Below are positions 1 through 13,900 of a stretch of DNA of 64,000 nucleotides, piece after piece. The DNA lies in assembly GCA_963978545.1 (NCBI GenBank), contig OZ021721.1:102966366-103030365 (forward strand), read 5' to 3'. Position numbers and translations under genes: made by a program. The stretch's first letter is position 1. Each line of letters starts with the position of its first letter. Source of the DNA: Linyphia triangularis (taxonomy: Eukaryota; Arthropoda; Arachnida; Araneae; Linyphiidae). The notes beneath the pieces are model-generated. The model was not told the DNA's origin, searched no databases, and worked only from the letters and a program-made list of their open reading frames with translations.

Positions 1-360
1 TTCAACAAGTGTTTCACCGATATAATTACCAATATTCCAAAGGTTTGAGCATCTATAGTTGTCACTATCATTGAGATTTACATGGTTGTGATAATCAATT
101 TGGTTGAGTTACATTGAAATAGTCGCCTCTATTGCAGAGATTTTCACCGATATATTTGTGCGCTAACGCTGATATTTACGTTGGTGTAATGGTTATTTTT
201 GCAGATTGTTGCTTTAATGTAATTACTGAGATTTTCGCAGGCATGATGGCCGCTATCTTTGATATTTACGTTGGAGTAGTGGTAATTTTAAGTATTTTCA
301 CGGCAGCTATTTCTGAGATTTGCGCTGCCGTTTTGGTGTTATTCACCTTGGCTTCCAATG
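1..360. repeat. Degenerate ~30-bp minisatellite
   Basis: Wrapping the sequence at 30 bases brings a diverged motif into register: GAGATTT or GATATTTACG followed by a GTTGG/TGGT-rich half, near 74, 139, 170, 229, 260 and 317. The clearest pair, GATATTTACGTTGG at about 170 and 260, is 90 bp apart. The array seems to start before the window. An open frame (132-407) runs through it because the unit length is a multiple of three, giving a hydrophobic repeat with DIYVGV twice. I regard that frame as a by-product, not a gene. Confidence 0.6.
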
Positions 361-2002
361 ATGTGATAGCAGTTATGTCCGTGATTAGTTTGTGTGTGTG
401 TGTGTGAAGATCGGTTTTGCTACTTAGTTTCAATCGATGCAGAATTAATATAATTTTAATTTAATTTTGTACAAGAAATTAGTCCCGATTGTCCAATTTT
501 TTTGTATATCCTTATTCAAAATTGTAATTTTAACTGATGTATGTAAAAGAGATTATTTTAGCTTTAGAAAACAATTTTTTTTTTATTTTTGTTTAAAATT
601 GATTTTGAAATTTTGTGAAAATTTGAATTAGACAAAGGAATTTTGCAAACTGAAAATGATGAAACCCCCTCAATCTAACCACATTCAGAGACAGTTTTTC
701 AAATACGATATATTACTATAATTTTTTTACCAAATTTATTTCGATGCTTAAAAATAAAAATACATATATATATGTTACGAAATTTTTTTCAACTAATTCT
801 TGATTTCTTAAATTTTTTTCAAAATTGTAAGTATTCAGAAAACAAAAATAATGAATATAATATAGTTAGTTTAATGTTCTTCTTCTTTGATAAGATTTAT
901 GGTTTGTCTTTATTTAAAAAAAAAATTATTTGGAAAACAATTAAAGCTGACATTTGATACTATTCTAGAGGACAGGATGAAATGAGCTCACTGAGTACGC
1001 TGTAGGAACCGGTTTCCCTATGGCTGTAAAACATTGAGTAAGATCAAATCAGGTTGTCTTCTAGTATAGAGTCCTCTTTTCTCGAGACTAAACTGTAAAC
1101 AATGAAAAAAGTTTGATTTTAAAGTATAATTGCATCTAACTGACTCGCATAATTACATGAAAAGTCGTATCATTAATTTATTTTGAATGTCCCTAAATGG
1201 ACCTACAGAAATGTTGTGGACAACATCCTGTATAAAAAACATACTTGTCGCAAGACAAAAAAATTATAGTCATAGATAAAATCGTTTATTATAGTGGACT
1301 TAATAATTTTCTCCCAGCGTGATTTACTGTGAAAGTGCAATATAATTTTTTTCGTGTTTTTAAAGGTCCTTAATAAATACTTGTGGGTCCTTAAAAAGTC
1401 CTTAAAAACTCCTTAATTTTCAGTTTGAAAAAAAGAGTGGGAACCCTGTAGCTGCAGTAGATAATATTTAGAAATTCAATTGTAAGGTATCTATTGGATT
1501 TTGCAGATTCTATTTTTGCATTAGCTAAAGTTGGTTGTACTAAAAATCTGAGTTGTTTGCTCTAGAAATCTGAGTGCAAATCACAAAATTAAAAATATGT
1601 ATATTCACAGCAGGAAGTCAAAATATTCGTCTAAACTATTGTATATTTCGTAAAATGATTGTAATTTGAATTATGATTATTTTACCATTTCATATTTTTG
1701 TGTTTTTGTTCATGGATTCTACATATTATCGTGTATGATTCAACAGTTTATTAAAATAAATTGTTTCATTTTCTTTTAATCCATCATGCAACATCCTTTT
1801 TTTTACTGCCAGGAATATTCTAGTTTAAAAGTTTTTTTTAATTAATATGTCAAAATTTTTAACATGAATTAAGTCCTAAATATGAAATTTATTCTTTTAA
1901 GACAAGATATTTTTATAAATATTAGTTCTCCTATACTAATTCCAATTAAAAAGTCAATAATGAGGTTTTTAATGGATTAATTTTATTGTATTTTTTTATT
2001 AG
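361..2002. other. Intron sequence, no gene seen
   Basis: AT-rich intron upstream of the first recognisable synaptojanin exon. It contains a (TG)n run near 390-405. Near 1365-1448 there is a TE right end: several TCCTTAA repeats followed by GAGTGGGAACCCTG, the same terminal sequence as the small element at 29559-29945. No preceding synaptojanin exon, which should end in TG to complete a split Trp codon, could be found here. Confidence 0.5.
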
Positions 2003-2228
2003 GAATAGAAATATGCATATCAGCTTTATCAGGGATAACATTGAATGCAATGACTGGCTCCTGAAAATAATTTGTGGTGGAATTGAAATTCGCACGATTT
2101 ATGTTGGGCATCTGCAAGCACGAGGCTGTATTTTTTCAAGGCTAAGTTCAGAACGTGCTGGAACTCGATTTAATGTTCGAGGTACTAATGATGAGGGTTG
2201 TGTTGCGAATTTTGTGGAGACTGAGCAA
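2003..2228 (+). CDS. Synj: Synaptojanin exon 1 of window (Sac domain)
   Basis: Acceptor TTTTTATTAG, donor GTAAGA. The first base completes a split codon (probably Trp) from an exon outside the window; the rest encodes 75 residues ending in VANFVETEQ. It contains [10 protein letters not shown] and the Sac signature [16 protein letters not shown]. Ends in phase 0. Confidence 0.95.
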
Positions 2229-5200
2229 GTAAGAAATCTTTGCTTGAAATATTTTATGCTGTAATAGATTTTTGAGATAGAATATATTTGTTTAAGAAAT
2301 ACAAACATTGTTTGGTGTGTTTGATTTATCATTGTTTGAAGATAACTAACGTACTTTGTAGAATTTGTTAATTGATATATTCTGTGTTAAGTTTTTAATT
2401 AGGGTAGTTGAAATACATTACAAAAACTTGAGTTGAATAATTTTTTGTGTTTATATTGTTACATAAATTGTTTATTAATGCTTAAATAATTACAAATGCA
2501 TAATCAGGTAAATGAAAAATTTTTAATGCCTAGATTTGTTAAGTTTTAGTTATGTTTTCTAAAATAAAACTTTTGGTGTTTGGAAACGATACATTTTAAT
2601 CAATCTTTTTGATTCTGCATATTTTCTTGTGTTGTCTATTTTGACATATAACTAATTTCCCTTGAAAATCATTTTCAGGCTTTTCGATTAGGCTTTACTT
2701 TCAATCAAAATGTCCTTGTAATTCTAAATTATTGATATCTTCTTGAGTTTGGGGTAGTTCAGTGGCTAGGGTGCTAACTACCAATGAGGAACATTACAGG
2801 TTTTATTTCTGATATTTTGTTCTATTATGGCCCACTCAGCCTGATATCATTGAGTACCGGAAAAAGTTCCAGGAAGCAAAGGTAACTTTGTGTGCAATAC
2901 TGACCACACTGCAATTCTTCTTTCCCATGGTTGCGGAATCCATGTATCACCACCTCCCTTCCCGTCCATTCTCTTTTCTTTGCCTATATTGGGCTAATAC
3001 AGGAATGTTTTTTAATATATATTTGAAATTTTTAAATGCGTTTCAATTGTGTATATTGGAAATAGTAATGTATATCTCAGAGTCTGTGTGTGACTAAACA
3101 ATAAAATTATTTTAAATCATTTCAGGTGATTTACTTAGAAAATAAAGTCTGTTCATACATCCAAATTCGAGGATCAATCCCACTTTTTTGGGAACAACCT
3201 GGATTACAGGTAAATTATTTGAACTATGCATATAAATACTGTAAAAATTCGATTATTAGGAACTGCAGGAAAATCAGGGTTTCCAGATTACTGAATTTTC
3301 CTGGTAATTGAAATTCAACGTTATTTTATAAATTTTTTATTTCAGCAACATGTTAAACTGTAAATAATGCTAGTAGCAATAGCATGTAACATTTTAAATA
3401 AGTTTATAATAAATTATGTGACGTCTTATCTAAGTTAAATTGCACATTTACTATAATTTTTTTTTAATTCACTCAATATTGGTATGTCTTTTGGATGCAG
3501 CTGAAAAAAAAAAATTGCTGATTTTTTTTATTACATTAGAAAGTCCCAAATCCAGAAATACTGGGACTTTGTCAATTCTAGATTTCAGAATTTTCCCAAG
3601 TAGTAAAATTTCAATTTCAAATGGGTATTCCCTCACACTCACAAGTTAAAATAAGAATAACATTGGGAACTATTTTTTTTGTGTGCTTAAAAACACTTTC
3701 ACTGTGAGGAGCATTTTAGTACAAGCTGCTCTCTTGTATGGCAATTACTTAAATTTTTATTGAGATTTAAAGTGTATTGGGGGCTTTTCTAGGTCCTAAA
3801 ACATCTGATTTTGTTTTGATTGAATAACAAATATTGAGTTAGAGTAAATATTTAAAAAGATTTGTTTTTATTATCGATAAAGAAAAGTACATTACCAGTT
3901 GAAGCATTAATACTTGGGGGAAAATGTTAAATTTGAAAATTTTACGATATTACTGGAATGATTTCAAATGACATCTTTAGATGCTTTGGAAAATTTCACA
4001 AAAAGTCAAGCTTCCTTTGACTAATGCCTGATAAACTCAGTGGATTGTTTGAAATAGTGAATTTTCTTAAATTTTTAAGGTTCACATCAGAATGTCAAAT
4101 ACTGTTAAGTGTAAAAAAGTGCCAAAAGTGGAGGCATGGAGAAACTGCAAACTTTAGACAATTTCCCTATTGTAAATCCCTAAAGTTTAATAAGTGGTAG
4201 GCAATTGTCCTCTCTTTTCCCTCAAATTGGTCCAATTAAATTTTCATTTTCATTGAGAACAGCGTTAGACACTATGCGGCTCGTGACAGATTTTTCTTCA
4301 CCCCGCCGACAGCACAGATGATTAAAAAATAAAATGTCATGGTATGGCCTTTTTTTTTTACATAATTGTAATTTATCCAAAATAGTATGTGATAGCTATG
4401 TAGAACATAGTTCTCCATTACATTTCCAAAGAAACTATATGCACAAGCTTTCAGCAAGATGGTTTTCATCATGAATAAATACAGGATTAATTTACCTGAA
4501 TTTCACTCGGGCAATTAATAAGACTGGCTGCAACAAATACTGTGGGACATCAACACTATCCTAAATAAACTGAACGATTTTGACCTACATTGTCTAACAA
4601 TTGATATCAAATAAAACAGAGTAATCTCGAAGTACAGTTTAAATACTTTTATTAAAAGTAAGATCAAATCCTATTGTCACGTTGGAACAAAAGATTCACT
4701 TCATTTTTAGACTTTAATTTACTAATAATGAAAATTATTTTTTAATTATTTGAAAAAAGAATCAAACATGAATTGTAATTTTATTAAGGTAAAAAAAAAT
4801 TCAGTTTTCAGAAATACTTTTATAACGTTAAAACGATAATAATTAAAGATACATATATTGGTGTGGCTGTCCCGCGAAAAGCTCCAACATAAATCATAAG
4901 CCCGCTTCTAAATGTTAGTAGTGAATGCTGATTTAGAAGGTAGTAGCTACATATTAAATTGCCACTATGTCCACTTTGGTAGGGATATAGAGTGTAGTGC
5001 TATTTCAGATATCAACCTTCTTATTTGATGAAGTTCAAATTTAATTAGCTTATTTGAAGAAACTTTGTGTATAAATCGGACTGTAACAATATAATTTTAG
5101 AACCTAATATATGAAGCCTAATATATTTTTCATATGAACCCTGGATTTAAATATGTAAAAGGCTTGATAACCCAAGAGCCTGTGACCATGTTAGAGTAAA

Positions 5201-8200
5201 TATTTGAGGCGCTATCAGATTTAGAACACTAATATTTTAATATCAACTGAACACCAAATCAAGGTCCCTATTTATGGTTAGTAGTTATTTATCTGGATAT
5301 AGCTGGAAAATTTGATTGATTGATTGGAAAGATTGAGAAGTGGGAAATACAAATAATAAGCCAAATCTCTCTTAACTCATCATATTTAGGAAGGATAGTA
5401 ACTTTTCCTGTTGAATTTTGACAATTGGATGTCAAGCTCAATCACAAAAATAGTTTATTCCATCTCCAAAGCATGGATTTTGAAGGAGTTAACACAGTAT
5501 GTCATGACTTTACGTAATGAATGACGTATAACTTCTTCCATATTCAGACTGGTGTAGGAAGGAACTGCTTTTGGAATTCAACTTGATTTTGATCATCAAA
5601 ACTCATCTGGAAGAATTACTATGTTTGCTGTATATGACGATTTATAAAAGATTCGGCTTATGTTTTTATTTCAACCTTTTCATTCCGGTTTTCTAAACCT
5701 TCTTGGTTAAATAACCACTACCCATCAGCCAGAATCTCAATTTGTTATACAGTTGCTATTTTAACTTTTTTCAAGGTACTTTAAAATTTAATGTAAACAC
5801 TGAAATTGTTGTATATTAAATTTTAGAGTACCTTGAATTCATACTTTAAACTTTCAAATTAGAATGTTTAGTCCAAAATTCCAGCTGGTTGTTGTATTGT
5901 TTTGGAGTAGCATGTTATTTATTGCTTTTTCATAATTAAAATCCAATGCAAAATAATACTTGGGTGTAGTTTGAAGGTACATTTTATAAGTACACCTTTC
6001 TAAATAAATTTTTATCAAAATCTTGGCATATGTTTCACAGTTCTAACAAAACTTTAGAGTGATCTGTAATTAGGAAACTCAAAAGTCATACCTTTAGGTT
6101 TTTGTTCTCTAATATGTGGTCCATAGAATATTTTGTATAACTTAAAAACCGACCAAGAATTGTTCAAAACATGTATTCTTTTTAATGAACAGATAAAAAA
6201 ATTTAATATGGATAATCTGTTACTGTTGTGTCAAATGTGGGATAAAAAAGTTTTGCTTACTATTTTTTTTTTATATACAAAACAAACTTGGTAATTGATT
6301 CAAAAGTTAAAAAGACGTTATTTATTTATTAACTTTTATTTTTAATAGTCTTTCAATAAAATATATTTAATAATATTCATCCACAGAAAAAAAAATGTAT
6401 GCAAGTAAAGTTTGTTTTATAAAGTAATTTGTTCTTACTAGGTTGGCTCACATAAAGTCAAGTTATCCAGAGGTACTGAAGCATCTGCTCCATCCTTTGA
6501 TAGGTATTTTTTCCCCTTTAATTCAAACTAGTATGCAGTTAAAACTATACCATTTAAATAAAATTATAATTACTTCTAAATTGTTTAGTACCTTGACAAA
6601 TTTTTATATGAAAAATGTGTATTATAAAGGTCAAAAATCTTCTACAGTTACACATAAAAATATTAAATACCATACAGCTGTAGTATAGTTTGTGGAATTC
6701 CCTTTTTGTATTAAACTAAGCTATTCAGTTATTATATTTTTGTTCAATATTCTATTTCAAGTTACACAAATTGTGTTATTTACTCCCTTCTTGAGATAAG
6801 AACAAGGTTTCTTGTACTGTCTGTCATTGTATTCACATTAAATTAGTTTAATTTTAAAAGTTTATTGTCATTTTTGCTTTATTGAAATAGTTAACACAGA
6901 GGAGATAGTATTAGAAATTTCAAGTTAAATTTTGCTAGGAAGTAAGTTTCTTTAGTTACTAACTGATTAAAATAAATTCCAAGTTAACTTTTTAATGTAA
7001 CTTTTATAAGTTCTAAAAATTTAATCCTTTTGTTTTTGAGGACTTCATTAAAAGTTTTCATGTATTACAGATATTACTTACAAAGGTTCATGTAAATTTT
7101 GCCTTCTTCAATCCAGTGTAAAATATAGCTTGTTTTGTCGCCTCTACTTACGTAGTATATATACTCTTTAGTATCATGATGTTGCATGTACACTAATATT
7201 TTGGCAACTAAACGTCAGAAAAGAAAGAATTTTTTTTTTTTTGGTTTTCAACCAAGAGGATCTAATAGAGACAATATATATAAGTTTTCGTTTTTAAATT
7301 TTCAAAATTATTTTATTTTCCAATTATTCATAATTAAAAAAAACTCTTTTATCCAAAATTTATTTATGTTTAGCTTTGAAATTATTGTTTGAAAAATAAT
7401 AAAATATAATAGTTTACTATTTGTGTCTTAAATTTGATGTTTTGTTTCAACAGTAGTCGGTCATTTCTATATCATGTCTTTAAATCAGTAAACAGTCAGG
7501 AAAAATTTATGAAACTTGGTATTCTGATGTCTTTTTGGATGCTAGGTGTTTACAAAATTATTGTAATAAAGATAAAATATGTAAAATTTTGTATAAAACA
7601 CTTTAGTGATTTTTGGATAGTTTGGTTGCATGTGCAGGATTTGTTTATATTGTTTACAATTATAATTGGTGATTCATTTAGTCAATACCCAGCCTCATTT
7701 TGGATTCTTTTGCTGCTTGGAATTAGACTGTTCATCTTTCTCTATCCCGCAACCATATTTCCTAATACTATCTGGACGGAATTGCCTCTGCATTTTTCTT
7801 CCGCTAGGTGTCGCACAATGCTCACCTCACTTGCAGGTGATTGCTGATAACCCACAGATCCCTAACCCTACTGTGTGCTATATATATTTACAGTTCTAAA
7901 TTTTACTATTTAGAGAAATTTTAATATGTAGTTTTATCAATAATGGTCTATTATTATGTTTCATTTTGTACTTCATGTTCTCAAAAGAACGAAGAAGTCA
8001 TTTCATCAATTTCCAGTTGATGAAAATTTGTATCAGCAGTGAATTAAATTAATATCCAGAAGACATTTGGAAATTTTGATTTAAATTCTGCTTCATCGGT
8101 AATAAACATTTTACACAAAATGATTATACTTCTAGATTAAAAATTTTGAGGCAGAAAAAGAATGGTGTTCTATGTTTCATTCATACCTATCATTTAATGG

Positions 8201-10933
8201 GGTCAAAAACTCAAAATTTAAAAAATTCTAAATTTTTTTTTATTGTTGCAAAATATAATAAAATTTTTCTGAATATAATGACATAGAAATTTTGTTTTTA
8301 TCATTAGTAGAACTGGAAATATTTAAACTTTTGTTACATGACAACTGTATCTCGGACGTGCTATCTTGAAACTTTGACAATGTTTTTCTCTTTATGACTT
8401 TTTGTCCCTTTTTTGAGTTTAATGGATATGACTTAATATCTACTTGCTATAAATATATGAAACTTTCCACAATTATTTTTCATATATATTTCTTTAATTT
8501 GTCTTCAGGAATTGTATATTTGGATTTAACTTAAAAAAAAAAGTTTTTGGAACTTAGCTTAATAATAATTGAAATTAAACTAATATTACTGAATATTTTA
8601 TTGAAAATTCTGAAAACAAATTATGATATGAAACATACGAAGTAATTTATGCAAAAATGAAGTGATATTTAAAAAAAAAAAAGTTATTTAAATATATAAT
8701 ATTTTAAAGTTTTTTAACTTTAAAAAACTATTTTTTAAATTTGAAAATTTAAAATAGTTTTTGAGTTTCAAAGCATAATATAGTTCTGCATAAAAAATTT
8801 AAAAAAGAATAAATTTTAAAATACAAATTTTAGAATTTTGAGTTCTAGACCCCCTTAAAGTGTCATCATTACAAGTAATAGACTGACATTTATCAGGAAA
8901 AATCAAGGGATGCGGCCTGTCTTAGCAGAAGTAGCTGTTCATTCTTCGACTAAAATTATATTATTCTTTACCGACCGACTCTGATTCAACTTGTATTTCC
9001 TAAATATTAGATAGTTAAAGTGAGGTAGACATACAGCATCGCCTAGTAACATGGGAGAGGAATGCAGATTTCTTGTTTTTAAGCAATTGTATCAACTGTA
9101 TAAAACATTTGTAGAGAACGCTATCAAGTGTAGCCATGTTTACGTATACACTAGATAAATTAAAAAAACACTTACAACCATCAGCATTTCAGATTAAATT
9201 GGAAATTAAATATGGCTTGAAATGATTTTCCAAATTATTTTCTTTTTCTGGAAAGGAATAATTGTGCTATTGTATCCAGTAGCTCAATTCTTCTTTTCCA
9301 CCAAACAACTATAAAGGTATCCTAACTGCCCTACTTTATTATGAGTTCTTAATGAAAAACACAGTGCATAATGAATGCCTTGTAACATTTTTAGCTATTT
9401 ATCCTTCATAAGTTACTGGTATCATTTGGTTATAAATTGATCCACTTCCAAAAGAAAACATAATTTGTTTCCCTTAAAAAACACAATACAAGTAATGTAC
9501 GGTTGCATAGGCATGAAATTTTAATGCAATTTATTTTTGATCTCTTGTTGAAAGAAGTCTTTCTAAAGAATTTTAGGTAAATGAGAAATTGTTTTTTTAC
9601 TCTCACTTCTAAAAGTTAAGCACGAAGAGGAAAATGTTAATATATGTTAGGTAACAGCCAATCACTGTTTCGCATCAAGAAATATGCAAAACACATTGTT
9701 GTATAAGAAGCTGGCATTGTGAATTGTTGCATGTAAGTGCTGATGAAAGGTATTTAGAACATTCATACAATTTGTTTTCAAGCTAAACGTCTTTCTATGG
9801 CTTCCAGAAGACAAATGGAAGATTCTGAGCGCTGTCGGATGCATTAAAGCAGGACAGTCAATTACAGATGTTGCTTTTTTCTTCGACGTTCATCATTCCT
9901 TCATTTCACAATAATGGAAACAATTCCAAACAAGTCAAACAGCTGTCCAAAGACCTGTAGCCTGTTGTCCAAGGGTTATGACCCACTTATCTGTGCAATC
10001 CAAAGGGGCACTATTAAAGTGGTGCCGAATTGGACTGTGTCTGATCGGGGCAACGTTATGTTCACAGATGAGTTCAGATTTTCCCTACAACCCGATGATA
10101 AGCGTGTAAGGGTCTGGAGGGAACAAGGTACGTGCAATTTGACCCCAAAAGGTCTGGTTAGGGATTTCATTGGAATATTGCACTGACCTGCACATCTTCA
10201 GGCGAGGTTCTGTGACGACTGTGCTGTTTCGAGAGGAAGTCTTGGACCCCATTGTGAAATGGTATGCTGCAGCAGTTGGTTCTTCTTCATTTTAATGGAC
10301 GATAATGCGTATCCCCATGAAGCTGCCATCTTTGACGACTTTCTGGAGAGTGCAGGTATGAAGTGGCCGGTTTACTCGCTGGACCTTAATCTAATTGAAA
10401 ATCTTTGCGATGCCCTCGGCCGTGCCGTTTGTAGACGTTTCCCACCTCCAGCCACTCTCGGAGATTTTGAAACTTTCCTACTGGAGGAATGACGATTACT
10501 GCACTCTGCGGGGGTTGATCTTCTCGTAACTAGCATGATCACACGCTAGTTGTATGCGGATGAGGGGTGCTCACATACCCTATTAATGTCGGTTTTTATT
10601 GTTTTGAGTTTAAAAATCATTTTGTTAATGACGCAAATATGACGTCATCTTATAATTTATGAAAATTCAATATTCTTTTATCTCTGTAATTCTTTTTTTT
10701 TCTTTTCATGAATAAGCATAGAGCTACTTGCAGCATTTCGTGTCAATCAAAGCAGTTCTTGTCAATTTTTTTGCATTTTACCGCTCCAGGCTTAACTTAT
10801 GGAATTGAGTGTATATTACAATTTGCCATCATATGTCAAATCTGGCTGGTCAAATCTAATGCTACAATAATTCATTATTGCCTTTTGTGGAAAAGTTGAT
10901 TTCACTTTTGAGAATTTGGGATTGGCGTTTTTA

Positions 10934-10983
<50 letters not shown>

Positions 10984-13900
10984 CCTTTAAATTCTACATA
11001 TGCTAAATATCGAACCCAGTTTTGAAAAACACTGCTCTAGCCATTTAATTATATAATTTCTAATATCTTTCAAATAAGCAAGTAAAACTGAAAAACCCTT
11101 GTGTAATGTATATTAAGGGTAAATAAATTTAAAAAATTTTATATTATTTTACAGACACCTGACTCAAATTGTAAAGCGATATGGTGACCAAGTTTTAATA
11201 AATTTACTTGGATGCAAAGAAGGAGAAGCAATGCTTACTCAAATGTTTCAGGTGAAGTTTCAGAAGTTTACTAACAAGTTGTTCGACACAGTTTTAGTTG
11301 TATTTAATGCTTAATGTGAGTGTATGAAGCACCAAAAATATATTAATAATTGTTCCATTTATATAAATAACAAATTCCATGGTCTGGTTACTGTTTATAA
11401 ATATTTTAAAATAATTAACATGAAGATTTTTTTTTAATTTTTAAAACATTATTAGTAATTTAATTGCATTTTATTTTTTTCATAATGCATTTAATTTTAT
11501 TCTTTTCTTAAAACCAAAGCCCTCACTTCACTGAGTCGTTACTAATTTTCCTACAGCTTTGAAATTTAATACAAATGTTAGCAAAGACATACTGAAAAAA
11601 AAATTAGCTATGTTGATCTCGATAAACCAACTTTAAGTATTCGAAAAAGGGGAACATGTTTTCAAATGTGGAATATTCCAATCTACCCAAAGCTGTACAT
11701 ATTTAAAATAATCTATAACGACAATTACGCTTGAAAAATTCTGAAACAGTCTAAATAAGAAAAAAAAACAATGTTCAACTACTGCCTAAACAATGTAAAT
11801 TTTTATTTTTGACCTCCATATCATATAATCAGTAAAACTGAGCTAAAACGATTTCAATATACTACCCTAAGAAACATGGCAGAACATTCCACATTTGAAA
11901 CTCAAAAATTTTCTACTTAACAGCCAGGAAGCTGTAAATAGGTTGACGGTAATGTGAGGTCAAACTAAACTGTCTCGATTTTAAATAATAACCCTCCAGG
12001 TGTAGAAAAAGGGCTTAATGCTTTTAATGTGGAATACTCCCATGTTTTACTTCCCAAATAAAATGCAGGTAGAAAAGTCCTAAATATCATTTATAGGAAA
12101 TTTATCTATGCTGATTTCAAATATCCGTCTTTCTAGGAGTAAAATGGGTATGATAAATGTTGTAATGCTGCACTTCACATATAGTCAGGATTTTGAAAAT
12201 GGGAGGAATTTTCAATGTACCCATGGATAAAAAAGGTCAAAAATAGTAAACTTAACATGGTTATTTCAAATATCACCTCTCAATTGTTCGAAAATTAACA
12301 CTAAGTTCTAAATGGACTCTTATGTCCATCTTTCTATCTAGATTACTGAAAATTGGTAGAAAGGTTTGTAAGCTACCCTGTTTTCTATTAGCTAAAGTAA
12401 AACTGAGCTATTCTGATTTCAATATTTTGGTGCGGTGATTCCTAATATTTTAAATGTTGGGTTGATTGTATTGGAAATTTTCTGTCATAAGAGCTATAAG
12501 GGTTATACTGTATAAAACATTAATATTGGATCTATATGAAAGAGAAATGCCTTGAAGGAGGTAATTTAAGGGAGAAATGTCTTGCATTTGCATCTTGTAA
12601 TAGAGGAAACTCTTGAAACTACCACCAAGCTGCCTAATGAATTTCACAATGTCTCAAATGCCACAGTGTCTACTTACTTTGAAAAGAGATGTTGCAGGGC
12701 ATCAGAAATATTCACTTGCTAGATCTCTTGCATGATTGGCAAGAGATCTTCCACCATACTGCGAGTTTGGCTTTAAAGATAAAGACCCTCTTATTTAGAA
12801 AATTGATTTACCATAATCCACTTTTTCTATATCCACCCCCTCTCCTCTTCCCCATACTTACGATTAAAAACTGCTATATCCTAACAAAAACATCACTGTA
12901 AAATGGTGCCAAGTTCTTCATGCAACGATTATGGCCATGAAAAGTATTGAGATCTAAAGTAGAGCCAAGTTTAAAGTTGTAGTTAGGGCGCTAATGTATA
13001 AAAAAGTGGTTCCGTGGGCCACTTCATGATGCAAACATGTAGGTGGTAGCATTCGCTTCGTATGAATGCATAGAAAATGAAATCCAATGGTGGGTATCTG
13101 GCATCCCGGTATGAGCGGCGCTGCAATCGCAAATCCAAAATGGCCGCCTCCTTACCCCCCAACGTAAGTTTTTGCCGAATAATGGCTTTCCAGCTCATTT
13201 ATCAACTTCTTGACTGTAGGAAAACTTGTAGAAAATAAAATTTCCTTTTCAATGGTATGTAACACTTGTATATTAGGTTAAATTACAAAATTCAAAATGG
13301 CCGCCGCATCGCAATCGTTAATACGTTTTTCAGGTTGGTTGGTTGGTTTGTGCTTTCAATGACATACACTTGTGCACAATAACGGTTAATAAGGCTGGGA
13401 CCTGCAACTTAACGTGGATTTCGAACCGCAAAGAACATTCATGCCTAACTCGGGATGCGAACCCGGCACCCTTGGCATGCGAAGCCCGAGAGCTACACAG
13501 CCATCAGGCCAGTTAGAAATGCAGACTGGAATTTTCACTTGGCAGCCACACATGATTTCATAAAGTATTTCTTTACCTTTGATCGACTAAACTATGTAAG
13601 AATGATTCCACTGTACATGATGGATATGGAAAGACTTAATAAAAAGCATACAACTATATGGCAAGAATTATAGCAAGGAATGAAACCAAAGTACCGTTTT
13701 GCGCTTTAGGAGCCGATGAAGTTCTGGAGCACTAGAACAGAAGATTTAAAGCCCAAGGTGGACTTACAGGCATCACTCTAAACGAGAATGCTCGGAGAAG
13801 ATTCTTTCTAGTAGAGAGAGGTCACAATAATTGCTGCAACAACCGAAGCATAGATTAAAAATTCCACCCCCAATGCAAAGTGTCACCATGAAGTTTGAAC

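Larger units (their letters stand above)
6504..11154. other. Intron 3 with a TTAA MITE and a Tc1-like pseudogene
   Basis: 4.65 kb of AT-rich intron. Apart from the MITE (8198-8854), the Tc1-like pseudogene (9797-10582) and an AT microsatellite (10938-10980) I see no further structure. ORFs such as 7434-7847 have AT-biased composition and no family resemblance. Confidence 0.6.

Noticed and set aside
7434..7847. 137-codon ORF, one of the longest in the intronic part
   Set aside because: AT-driven hydrophobic composition, no domain, no repeat partner, and not at a splice-compatible position for synaptojanin.
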